Below are positions 1-7,697 of a DNA stretch of 64,000 bases, piece after piece. The notes beneath the pieces were generated by a model. The model was not told where the DNA came from and made no database searches. It worked only from the letters and a program-made list of their open reading frames with translations. How positions within the stretch are numbered: the stretch's first letter is position 1; every line of letters starts with the position of its first letter. Origin of the DNA: Alphaproteobacteria bacterium. GTDB taxonomy: Bacteria; Pseudomonadota; Alphaproteobacteria; Rhodobacterales; Rhodobacteraceae. The stretch spans positions 21,219 through 85,218 of the forward strand of contig JAUIIJ010000018.1 in the NCBI GenBank assembly GCA_030431825.1, in the 5' to 3' direction. The position numbers and the translations under genes are program-made.

Positions 1-30
1 TTTGCGTGGTCTCTCTGAAGCGCCATGGCC

Positions 31-69
31 GAAAAAAAGCCTGCCAAGACAGGGGTCTCGGCAGGCTTT
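31..69 (-). terminator. Intrinsic terminator of the Bax-inhibitor gene
   Basis: On the minus strand a GC-rich hairpin (GGCAGGC pairing with GCCTGCC, arms at about 60-66 and 39-45) is followed directly by a run of seven T. It lies just after the stop of the Bax inhibitor-1 family gene, the right place for a Rho-independent terminator. Confidence 0.85.
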
Positions 70-98
70 GGAGTGTCCTGTAAGGACGCGATAGGTAT

Positions 99-881
99 TT
101 ATTCCCGATTGCCCAGCAGTTGCAGCAGGAACATGAACATGTTGATGAAGTCGAGATACAGGTTCAGGGCACCCATGATCGCGGCCTTGCCCAGCCATTC
201 GGTGTCACCGGAATGCGCCATCTGCACATAGGTGTTCTTGATGTTCTGGGTGTCGTACGCGGTCAGGCCTGCGAAGATCAGCACGCCGAGGATCGAGATT
301 GCGAAGGACAGACCGGGCATCGGCCAGAAGATGTTCACGATCGAGGCCACGATCAGGCCGATCACGCCCATGATCAGGAAGCTGCCCCAGCCAGAGATGT
401 CTTTCTTGGTGGTATAACCCCAGAGCGACAGGCCGGCGAATGCGATCGCGGTGATCAGGAACACCTGCATGATCGAGTAGCCCGTGAATACGAGGAAGAT
501 CGAACTGATCGAAACGCCCATCACGGCGGCAAATAGATAGAACACGGTCTGCGCGGTGGCGGCCGACATGCGGTTGATCCCGGCGCTGAAGCCGAAAACA
601 AAGGCGAGCGGCGCAAACATCACCACCCATCTCAGGGGCGAGGTATAGAGTGCGGCTCCGAGTCCGGTCAGATACTGATCTGCTCCGATCTGGTATGCGG
701 TCGGTACACTGCTCACCGCGAGGCCGGACAGGGCCCAGGCGGCGGCGAACGTGATCAGCATGCCTACGGACATCGTGCCGTAGACCTTGTTCATGTGCGC
801 ACGCAGGCCTTCGTCGATCGCCGCACTGCGCACACCGGCAGCAGTCCGGCCTGTCATGTGACTCGTGTCGAATTCAGCCAT
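99..881 (-). CDS. Bax inhibitor-1/YccA family membrane protein
   Basis: A 260-residue integral inner-membrane protein with about seven hydrophobic segments from residue 37 to the C-terminus. The motif AYDTQ at residues 208-212 is the hallmark of the UPF0005/Bax inhibitor-1 family, whose members are putative ion channels or regulators of membrane proteases such as FtsH (YccA). Length is normal for the family. The ATG is preceded by GGAG at a good distance. It is transcribed alone and ends in a clear terminator at 31-69. The precise function in alphaproteobacteria is not established. Confidence 0.92.
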   Translation of the reverse strand: MAEFDTSHMTGRTAAGVRSAAIDEGLRAHMNKVYGTMSVGMLITFAAAWALSGLAVSSVPTAYQIGADQYLTGLGAALYTSPLRWVVMFAPLAFVFGFSAGINRMSAATAQTVFYLFAAVMGVSISSIFLVFTGYSIMQVFLITAIAFAGLSLWGYTTKKDISGWGSFLIMGVIGLIVASIVNIFWPMPGLSFAISILGVLIFAGLTAYDTQNIKNTYVQMAHSGDTEWLGKAAIMGALNLYLDFINMFMFLLQLLGNRE

Positions 882-1053
882 TCAAGGTCTCCGTTCATAT
901 CAAAAAGGTGCCGCCGGATCGGTCCGACAGCTTTCTCTTCGAATATTGTACCCGCAGCAGGCTTTTTCAAGTGAATCCGACGGATTCGATTGCGGAAATT
1001 CGAGCAAGTCTGCGGCGGCGGAGAGACGTCGGCACCGATGGCTTTGCGCAGGC

Positions 1054-1263
1054 TCAGAGACGCCAGTTTGCAGGTGCGTCCCACACCGGACGGCGGGCTT
1101 CGGCCTCGGCTTGGCGGCGGGTGACGCCGATGTCGTCCAGGGCAGCATCATCGAGCCGCGCGAGCGCACGGCGCTGTCGCCAGAGACCCACCCGCCGCGC
1201 CAGCCGGGACATGAGTGCGCTGCGCGAGCGATGCAGATGAGCGGGTATGGAAATATTGGCCAT
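1054..1263 (-). CDS. DUF1127 domain small protein
   Basis: A 69-residue, very arginine-rich protein. The stretch ARLDDAALDDIGVTR in its middle matches the DUF1127 (YjiS-like) consensus in which a conserved L-D/L-DIG-R pattern ends a short helix. Members are abundant in alphaproteobacteria; some are linked to RNA turnover or phosphate and stress responses, but no general biochemical role can be assigned. It is divergent from the LysR gene at 1386, with 122 bp between the two starts, so that regulator may control it. Family call is confident, function is unknown. Confidence 0.85.
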   Translation of the reverse strand: MANISIPAHLHRSRSALMSRLARRVGLWRQRRALARLDDAALDDIGVTRRQAEAEARRPVWDAPANWRL

Positions 1264-1329
1264 GATGCGTGTCCTTTCATGTTTGCGATGGAATGTCGCC
1301 GTTCAATCAATTGTCTTGATATATGCGCA

Positions 1330-1344
1330 ATCATGATCCATGAT
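1330..1344. promoter_or_regulatory. Candidate LysR-type operator
   Basis: The sequence ATCATG-ATC-CATGAT is a perfect inverted repeat of two 6-bp arms in the intergenic region between the DUF1127 gene and the divergent LysR gene. Its size fits the T-N11-A type sites of LysR regulators. This is a positional inference only. Confidence 0.35.
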
Positions 1345-1385
1345 GAAAGCCAATATTTGTTAGGCTATGCATCAGGGAACGTGAT

Positions 1386-2267
1386 ATGCGAAATCTCGAC
1401 ATAACCACGCTGCGCTCATTCGTGGCGGTCGCCGATACCGGTGGTGTGACGCGCGCGGCGGGGGTCTTGAACCTGACCCAATCCGCGGTTTCGATGCAGC
1501 TCAAGCGGCTGGAGGAACTGCTCGGGCTGGAACTGCTCGACCGGACGGGTCGCACGGTCGCGCTGACCGCCTCTGGCGAGCAGCTTCTGACCTATGCCCG
1601 CCGCATGGTGGTGCTGAATGATGAACTGATCACGCGGCTGACCGATCAGGCCTTTGAAGGCGAGATCGTTCTGGGGGTGCCCCATGACATCGTTTATCCG
1701 GCGATCCCGCGCGTGATGCAGCAGTTTCACGCGGCCTATCCCCGCATGCGGGTCCAGCTGGTAACCGGCAACAGTCGCGATCTGAAAGCCCGGTTCGAGC
1801 GTGGCGAATGTCACATGATCCTGACGACCGAGGCCGAGATAGTATCGGGTGCCGAGGGGCTGACCTCGATCCCGCTGGTCTGGGTCGGCGCGCCGGGCGG
1901 GGCGGCGTGGCGAAAGCAGCCGCTGGGTCTTGCGCAGGGGCGTAATTGCAGCTTTCGGCCTATCGTGCTGCGGGCTCTGGAAGGGGCGGGGATCGATTGG
2001 GATTCGGCGCTCGACAGTGACTCGGACCGCACCATCGAGGCGACGGTGGCGGCGGACCTGGCGGTCATGGTGGTTCTGGACGGGACACAGCCGCCGCACC
2101 TGGAGGTGATCCAGCATTGCGGCGCGCTGCCGCCCCTGCCGGTGAACCACATCAACTTCTACGGCGGCGACAGTGCGTCGGGCGAGGTGCCCGAGACGCT
2201 CGCAGGGCTGCTGCGTGCGGCGTTTGCCGACATGGCACCCCGCACGCGACTGAAGGTGGCCGGCTGA
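1386..2267 (+). CDS. LysR family transcriptional regulator
   Basis: A 293-residue regulator. Residues 4-63 form the winged helix-turn-helix with the typical pattern LRSFVAVADTGGVTRAAGVLNLTQSAVS, and the rest is the periplasmic-binding-protein-like effector domain. LysR proteins usually control a divergent neighbour, here the DUF1127 gene across a 122-bp gap. The downstream quinone oxidoreductase is convergent, with only three bases between the genes. The ligand cannot be read from the sequence. Start at ATG 1386 fits the family; the RBS is weak (AGGGAA). Confidence 0.92.
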   Translation: MRNLDITTLRSFVAVADTGGVTRAAGVLNLTQSAVSMQLKRLEELLGLELLDRTGRTVALTASGEQLLTYARRMVVLNDELITRLTDQAFEGEIVLGVPHDIVYPAIPRVMQQFHAAYPRMRVQLVTGNSRDLKARFERGECHMILTTEAEIVSGAEGLTSIPLVWVGAPGGAAWRKQPLGLAQGRNCSFRPIVLRALEGAGIDWDSALDSDSDRTIEATVAADLAVMVVLDGTQPPHLEVIQHCGALPPLPVNHINFYGGDSASGEVPETLAGLLRAAFADMAPRTRLKVAG

Positions 2268-2270
2268 GCC

Positions 2271-3230
2271 TCAGTCGGGGCGGATGACCACCTTGCCTGT
2301 GGATTTGCGACTGCGCAGCAGTTCCATGCCCTCGGCGACCCGGCTCAGAGGCAGGCTGTGGCTGACATGTGGATGCAGCCGTCCGGCACTGTGCCAGTCG
2401 ATGAGCTGCCGGAAGCTGTCCCGCACGAGGTCGGGACGGAACTTCATGTAGCCTCCGATATAGAACCCCAGAACCGACAGGTTCTTGACCAGCAGGTGGT
2501 TGGCCGGAATTTGCGGCACCTCGCCGCTGGCAAAGCCGATTGGCAGCAGCCGGCCCTCGGGCCTGCAGGCCCTGAACGCGGCCTTGAAGGCAGCGCCGCC
2601 GACCGCATCATAGACGACATCGGCCCCCCCCAGCTCCAGCACACGTGCGCGCAGATCCTCGGAATCTTCCACAAGGTGATCGGCACCCGCCGCGCGCGCG
2701 ACATCGAGCTTGTCCGCGCCCCGGGCATGGGCAATCACGGTGGCCCCCATCAGCTTGCCGATCTCGACAGCGGTCAGCCCGACGCCCCCCGCGGCCCCGG
2801 TGACCAAAAGTGTTTCGCCCGCTTGCAACCGCGCGCGGTGCGCCAGCGCCATGTGGCTGGTGCCATATGCGATCTGCAACGCGGCCGCGTGATCAAAGCT
2901 CATGCTGTCGGGAATCGCAATTGCGCGCGCGGCGTCGAACACGCCGAATTCCGCCAGACCACCCTGACCCGAGAAGACAGCGACGCGATCACCCACTGAA
3001 AGATTGTCCACCGATTCGCCTGTTTTCGTGACGATTCCCGACAATTCCATCCCAAGCGTAAACGGTGCATCGGGAATATCCTGATATGTTCCTTTTTGTG
3101 TCAGCAGGTCGGCGAAGTTCAATCCGCAGGCCATCACGCGGACCTGGATCTGGCCGGTTCCGGGATCGGGAACCGGGATTTCCGCAAGCTCTGCTACACC
3201 CCCCTTGGTTGCTATGTGATAGGCGAGCAT
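2271..3230 (-). CDS. Zinc-free MDR family NADPH:quinone oxidoreductase
   Basis: A 319-residue protein of the medium-chain dehydrogenase/reductase superfamily, quinone oxidoreductase branch. An N-terminal GroES-like domain (about residues 1-120) is followed by a Rossmann domain with the NADPH loop AAGGVG at residues 146-151. The zinc ligands of alcohol dehydrogenases are lacking. The open frame extends 34 codons upstream, but the ATG at 3230 has AAGGA eight bases before it and begins the conserved domain, so I use it. Expected reaction: NADPH-dependent reduction of quinones or related enones; the real substrate is unknown. Confidence 0.88.
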   Translation of the reverse strand: MLAYHIATKGGVAELAEIPVPDPGTGQIQVRVMACGLNFADLLTQKGTYQDIPDAPFTLGMELSGIVTKTGESVDNLSVGDRVAVFSGQGGLAEFGVFDAARAIAIPDSMSFDHAAALQIAYGTSHMALAHRARLQAGETLLVTGAAGGVGLTAVEIGKLMGATVIAHARGADKLDVARAAGADHLVEDSEDLRARVLELGGADVVYDAVGGAAFKAAFRACRPEGRLLPIGFASGEVPQIPANHLLVKNLSVLGFYIGGYMKFRPDLVRDSFRQLIDWHSAGRLHPHVSHSLPLSRVAEGMELLRSRKSTGKVVIRPD

Positions 3231-3569
3231 ATCAAAATCCTTGTGTTTGCGAAGGTTTAAGGTGAATGTTGAAGACAAGTTAAACGTGTCGTACAGGGAA
3301 TTCGATAGTCGGCTTGAGCTCAAGCCGGGCAATTGCGGTCACGTCAGGATCTGTTTCCAAAGCGGCACAAATACAACTTTAGCCAGAAGTAACTTCCCGC
3401 TTACCGCGAGTCGCTTGTCTTGAATTCAACTCAAAAGCCCTTAGTATCAGCGCCGTGGAGTGGTTCGGGTCTGGCCAAGGCGGTTTTGCACGGGTTGACT
3501 GTGTCAGCCGTCGTGGTTGAAACCAGCGGTCGCGCCTGAATGTTAATTAGTTTTGCAAAGGAGAAATGT
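3231..3569. other. 339-bp divergent intergenic region with two palindromes
   Basis: This gap separates the divergent quinone oxidoreductase and XRE regulator genes and carries no convincing gene. It is lower in GC than its neighbours. It contains a perfect 16-bp palindrome GGCTTGAGCTCAAGCC at 3311-3326 and a second, shorter palindrome TTGAATTCAA at 3420-3429, both of the form TTGA-NN-TCAA. These are candidate operators for the downstream XRE regulator or another factor. A TTTGCAAA octamer at 3552-3559 overlaps the RBS of the XRE gene. Confidence 0.6.
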
Positions 3570-3941
3570 ATGACTCACCCTGTAGATGTGCATGTGGGAA
3601 AGCGCGTTCGTCACCGTCGATGGTTGATCGGCATGACACAGCAGCAGTTGGCCGAGCAGGTCGGAATCAAGTTTCAGCAGATCCAGAAATACGAAACCGG
3701 GGCCAACCGCGTCAGCGCATCCCGCCTCTGGGACATCGCGGATGCACTGGACGTGCCGGTAAGCTTCTTCTTTGAAGGTCTCGAAGAGGCAGAGCGGGCC
3801 GAGGGTGACAAATCGATGGTCCCGACCGATCTCATGGGTGACAAAGAGGCGCTCGACCTTGTGCGCTCCTACTATGCGATCCCGGAGAACCAGCGCCGCA
3901 GGTTGTTTGAACTGGCCCGTGTTCTGAGCGACGTCGCCTGA
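3570..3941 (+). CDS. XRE family helix-turn-helix regulator
   Basis: A 123-residue DNA-binding protein. Residues 10-65 are a Cro/C1-type helix-turn-helix (GMTQQQLAEQVGIKFQQIQKYE), followed by a short tail that ends in a helical region (RSYYAIPENQRRRLFELARVL). Such single-domain XRE proteins, similar in look to SinR-type regulators, are common in Rhodobacterales next to the histidinol-phosphatase gene. The ATG at 3570 is chosen because AAAGGAG lies seven bases upstream; an upstream in-frame start at 3540 has no RBS. The operator is unknown, but two TTGANNTCAA palindromes lie in the region upstream. Confidence 0.9.
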   Translation: MTHPVDVHVGKRVRHRRWLIGMTQQQLAEQVGIKFQQIQKYETGANRVSASRLWDIADALDVPVSFFFEGLEEAERAEGDKSMVPTDLMGDKEALDLVRSYYAIPENQRRRLFELARVLSDVA

Positions 3942-3996
3942 TCCGGAAATTGATCCGGACGAAGACGCGCTTGCATTTACCGTGGAGGACTGGCAG

Positions 3997-4818
3997 TTGC
4001 CTGCCATGACCTCTGCGACATTCACAGATCTTGCCCTTGCGCATCTGCTTGCAGACGCGGCGCGTAGCGCAATCATGCCACATTTCCGGCAGGCCGGGCT
4101 TGTGGCGCAGAGCAAGGAAAGCGCAAGATTTGATCCGGTCACGGTTGCGGATCGTGCTGCAGAACAGGCGATGCGTGATCTGCTGACCCTGCACCGGCCC
4201 CAGGATGGTATCTGGGGAGAAGAGTTCGGACGCCAGAAGGGCACGTCCGGACGAGAGTGGGTGCTCGACCCGATTGACGGCACCCGCGCCTTCATAAGCG
4301 GGACACCGACCTGGGGTGTCCTGATTGCCCTTTCGGATCAGAACGGTCCAACACTCGGGATCATAGATCAACCCTATACGCGCGAACGCTTTATCGGCGC
4401 AAAAGGCGACGGTGGACCGCGCGTTTCCGAATTTGTCGGGCCGTTGGGCACCGTTCAAATGGCGACGAGGGACACGCGCGATCTCGATCAGGCGATCCTG
4501 TTTACCACCTTTCCCGAGATCGGCACGCCGACCGAGCGTGCGGCGTTCGACGCCCTGGCAGCGCGCGTCAAGCTCACCCGTTACGGGCTCGATTGCTATG
4601 CTTGCGGACTGCTGGCGGCCGGGCAGATCGATCTGGTGGTCGAAGCGGGCCTCAGCGCCTATGACATTCAGGGCCCCATCGCGGTGATCGAGGCCGCCGG
4701 CGGCGTCGTGACCAACTGGCGGGGCGAACCTGCGCATCTGGGCGGCCGGGTCATCGCCGCAGCCAATCCCGAACTTCACGCCGCTGCGCTGGCGCTGCTT
4801 GCCACCGCAGAGGCTTGA
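3997..4818 (+). CDS. hisN: Histidinol-phosphatase, inositol monophosphatase fold
   Basis: An approximately 270-residue phosphatase of the IMPase superfamily. It has the Mg2+-binding motif DPIDGTRAF and, near the C-terminus, the second signature AYDIQGPIAVIEAAGG. In alphaproteobacteria this subgroup removes phosphate from L-histidinol phosphate, the penultimate histidine step; general inositol or nucleotide phosphatase activity is the alternative. Start choice: GGAGG at 3984-3988 is eight bases before a TTG at 3997 and seventeen before the ATG at 4006, so I favour TTG but ATG 4006 remains possible. A terminator follows. Confidence 0.85.
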   Translation: MPAMTSATFTDLALAHLLADAARSAIMPHFRQAGLVAQSKESARFDPVTVADRAAEQAMRDLLTLHRPQDGIWGEEFGRQKGTSGREWVLDPIDGTRAFISGTPTWGVLIALSDQNGPTLGIIDQPYTRERFIGAKGDGGPRVSEFVGPLGTVQMATRDTRDLDQAILFTTFPEIGTPTERAAFDALAARVKLTRYGLDCYACGLLAAGQIDLVVEAGLSAYDIQGPIAVIEAAGGVVTNWRGEPAHLGGRVIAAANPELHAAALALLATAEA

Positions 4819-4845
4819 GCCGCAGGGCAACTGACGTTAAAAAGG

Positions 4846-4875
4846 ACGGGTGCGCCAAGTCCTTCGCCCGTTTTC
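4846..4875 (+). terminator. Intrinsic terminator after hisN
   Basis: ACGGGTG at 4846-4852 pairs with CGCCCGT at 4865-4871 (one G-U pair) and is followed by TTTTC. It sits between hisN and the 8-oxoguanine deaminase gene and separates their transcription. Confidence 0.7.
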
Positions 4876-4936
4876 TGTTGGCGCGCGTTCACACTTCTCA
4901 TCCGAACCGGGCCATATCAGAAGTGTGGAGACGAAC

Positions 4937-6277
4937 ATGCCCGAAATCCTGATCCGGAACGCCGATACGATACTCACCATGGATGACGCGCGCCGGGAGC
5001 TTGCCGGTGCCGACATCCGCATATGCGACGGGCTCATCACCGAGCTTGGGCATAATCTGAAAAGTGATGGCGCGGTGCATGAGGCATCGGGATGCGTGGT
5101 GACGCCGGGGTTGGTGAACACCCATCATCATCTCTATCAGACCCTGACACGCGCCGTGCCCGGCGCTCAGGATGCGCTGCTATTCGGTTGGCTCAAGACG
5201 CTGTACCCGATCTGGGCGCGGTTCGGCCCCGAAGAGATGTTCGTTTCGGCGCAGGTCGGGTTGGCCGAACTGGCGCTGTCCGGTTGCACGCTGTCATCGG
5301 ATCACCTCTATCTCTATCCCAACGGCGCGCGGCTCGATGACACGATCGCGGCGGCCTCGGAACTGGGTCTGCGCTTTCATCCGACACGCGGCGCGATGAG
5401 CATCGGCGAGAGCGACGGCGGCCTGCCGCCGGATATGCTGGTCGAAGACGAGGCCAAGATCCTCGAGGATTGCATCCGCGTGATCGACGCCCACCATGAC
5501 GCGGGCGAGGGGGCAATGTGCCGGGTCGGCATCGCGCCGTGCTCTCCCTTTTCGGTGAGCCGCGATCTGATGCGCAACGCGGCGCTGCTCGCGCGCGACA
5601 AGGGGGTGATGCTGCACACCCACCTTGCCGAGAATGACGAGGATATCGCCTATTCCGAAGCCAATTTCGGCTGTCGCCCGGGGCAATATGCCGAGGACCT
5701 CGGCTGGACCGGGCCGGATGTCTGGCATGCGCATTGCGTCAAGCTGGACGGCCAGGAAATCGACCTCTTTGCGCGCTCGCGGACCGGCGTGGCGCATTGT
5801 CCCTGTTCCAATTGCCGTCTTGGCAGCGGAATCGCCCCGGTGCGGGCGATGCGGGATGCCGGGGTGCCGGTCGGGATCGGCGTGGATGGGTCGGCGAGCA
5901 ACGATTCCGGCAACCTCGCTTCCGAGGCCCGGATGGCGATGCTGTTGCAACGTGTCGCGGGCGGAGCCGACGCCATGAGCGCGCGCGAGGCGCTGGAGAT
6001 CGCCACCCGTGGCGGCGCGGATGTGCTGGGGCGGGACGATTGCGGGCGTCTTGCCGTGGGCAAACGCGCGGATATCGCGATCTGGGACACAAGCGGCGTT
6101 GAAAGCGCGGGCAGTTGGGACCCCGCGGCGCTGCTGCTGGCGGGGCCGACGCGGGTGAAACACCTGTTCGTCGAAGGCCGGCAGATCGTCGCCGACGGCC
6201 GGATCGCGACACTGGATCTGGGCGCGGCGATCCGGCGTCAGACCGAACTGGCCCGGCGCATCGGTGCCGAGATTTAA
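4937..6277 (+). CDS. 8-oxoguanine deaminase (amidohydrolase)
   Basis: A 446-residue cytosolic metal-dependent hydrolase of the amidohydrolase superfamily. The HxH metal site is in NTHHHLYQ (residues 61-68); further metal ligands are in HTHLAEND and in the IGVDGSASND segment. The latter, together with HCPCSNCRLGSG, is typical of 8-oxoguanine deaminases of the PA0142 type, which convert oxidised guanine to uric acid. An atrazine-chlorohydrolase-like or other aminohydrolase is a less likely alternative. ATG 4937 is preceded by GGAG; upstream in-frame codons are not conserved. It meets the guanine deaminase gene tail to tail, sharing a TTAA. Confidence 0.85.
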   Translation: MPEILIRNADTILTMDDARRELAGADIRICDGLITELGHNLKSDGAVHEASGCVVTPGLVNTHHHLYQTLTRAVPGAQDALLFGWLKTLYPIWARFGPEEMFVSAQVGLAELALSGCTLSSDHLYLYPNGARLDDTIAAASELGLRFHPTRGAMSIGESDGGLPPDMLVEDEAKILEDCIRVIDAHHDAGEGAMCRVGIAPCSPFSVSRDLMRNAALLARDKGVMLHTHLAENDEDIAYSEANFGCRPGQYAEDLGWTGPDVWHAHCVKLDGQEIDLFARSRTGVAHCPCSNCRLGSGIAPVRAMRDAGVPVGIGVDGSASNDSGNLASEARMAMLLQRVAGGADAMSAREALEIATRGGADVLGRDDCGRLAVGKRADIAIWDTSGVESAGSWDPAALLLAGPTRVKHLFVEGRQIVADGRIATLDLGAAIRRQTELARRIGAEI

Positions 6278-7563
6278 CCGCGTCGGCTCTGACCGCCGAT
6301 CCAGACATCGTGGATCGCGCGGTCATCGCCCATCATGATGGTCGCGAACAGGGCTTCCCAGATGTCATCGGCGCGTGCCGTCCGCTGTGCGATGGCGGGG
6401 GTCGAGGCAAGGTCGAGCACGACCAGATCCGCCTCCATCCCCGGGCGCAGGTTGCCGATCTTGTCCGCCATGTGAAGCGCCCTGGCCGATCCGGCGGTGG
6501 CCAGCCACAGAAGCTGCGCCGCGTGCAGCGCCACTCCGCGCAACTGTCCGATCTCGTAGGCGGCGGCCATGGTGCGCAGCATCGAAAACGACGATCCGCC
6601 GCCGGTATCCGTGGCGAGCCCGATGGTCTGACCCTCGCGCATCAACCCCATCAGGTCGAACAGGCCCGAGCCGATGAACGTGTTCGACGTCGGGCAATGG
6701 ACCACCGCCGCCCCGACATCGCGCAGGCGGGCGCGTTCGCGCTCTTCCAGGTGGATCGCATGGCCGTAAAGCCCACGCTCGCCCAGCAGGCCATGCGCTT
6801 CGTAGGTATCGAGGTAGTCGCGCGCATCGGGAAAGAGGTCGCGCACCCAGGCGATTTCGTCTAACTGCTCGCTCAGGTGGGTCTGCATGAGGCATTCGGG
6901 ATGTTCGGCCCAGAGCGCGCCCATCGCTTCGAGCTGTTCCGGCGTCGAGGTCGGGGAAAAGCGCGGTGTGATGGCATAGGATATGCGGTCGACCCCGTGC
7001 CACTGTTCCAGCAGCGCCCGCGACTGGTCATAGGCGGTCTGCGCCGTGTCGCGCAGGCCGTCCGGCGCATTGCGGTCCATGCAGGTCTTGCCGGCGACAA
7101 CACGCTGATTGCGCCGCCGCGCCTCTTCGAAGAAGGCGGATACGCTTTCGGGATGGATGGTGGCAAAGCTGCACATGGTCGTGGTGCCGTGCGCGGCGCT
7201 CAGGTCGAGATACCGCGCCGCGATTTCCGCGGCATATGCGGCATCGCCAAACCGCATCTCCTCGGGAAAGGTATAGGTATTGAGCCAATCGATCAGCCGC
7301 TTGCCCCAGCTTGCGATCATCGCGGTCTGCGGGAAATGCACGTGGGCATCGACGAAACCGGCGGTGATGAGCTTATCCGGATAGGCGATCACGCTTGCCC
7401 CGGGCGCCTGCCGTTGCAGGTCGTCAAGGTCGCCGATGGCGGCGATCTGCCCGTCGCGGAGCGCGACGGCCTCGTCCAGCCTTGCCGCATCGGTCGGCGT
7501 ATCGGCAAAGGGCGAGCCGGTGAAGGACAGAACCTGCCCCTTGAGGATCACGGTTCCCTGCAT
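6274..7563 (-). CDS. guaD: Guanine deaminase
   Basis: A 429-residue amidohydrolase that deaminates guanine to xanthine in purine catabolism. The metal-binding HxH is at residues 74-76 (VDAHVHFPQT), the second His region is QTHLSEQLDE and the late Asp is in ATDTGGGSSFSML, all characteristic of guanine deaminase. Length is normal. AGGAG stands before the ATG. Its stop codon overlaps that of the convergent 8-oxoguanine deaminase gene, so the two purine deaminases form a tail-to-tail pair. Confidence 0.92.
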   Translation of the reverse strand: MQGTVILKGQVLSFTGSPFADTPTDAARLDEAVALRDGQIAAIGDLDDLQRQAPGASVIAYPDKLITAGFVDAHVHFPQTAMIASWGKRLIDWLNTYTFPEEMRFGDAAYAAEIAARYLDLSAAHGTTTMCSFATIHPESVSAFFEEARRRNQRVVAGKTCMDRNAPDGLRDTAQTAYDQSRALLEQWHGVDRISYAITPRFSPTSTPEQLEAMGALWAEHPECLMQTHLSEQLDEIAWVRDLFPDARDYLDTYEAHGLLGERGLYGHAIHLEERERARLRDVGAAVVHCPTSNTFIGSGLFDLMGLMREGQTIGLATDTGGGSSFSMLRTMAAAYEIGQLRGVALHAAQLLWLATAGSARALHMADKIGNLRPGMEADLVVLDLASTPAIAQRTARADDIWEALFATIMMGDDRAIHDVWIGGQSRRG

Positions 7564-7642
7564 GTCTGGCTCCTGTGATGTGGCAACACTCGGACTGAGA
7601 GCGTAGCGAAGCGAATTCTTGCCGTAAATCGCGGTATTGTCA

Positions 7643-7671
7643 TTGTTTTCCGATAGCAGCTTCTTCTATCT
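7643..7671 (+). promoter_or_regulatory. Candidate promoter of mgtE
   Basis: TTGTTT (7643-7648), a 17-bp spacer and CTATCT (7666-7671) lie 26 bp before the mgtE start in the divergent guaD-mgtE gap. The spacing is ideal and the hexamers are moderate matches to sigma-70 boxes. Confidence 0.4.
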
Positions 7672-7697
7672 AGGGGGCAATTGCGGGGGGACAGTAC

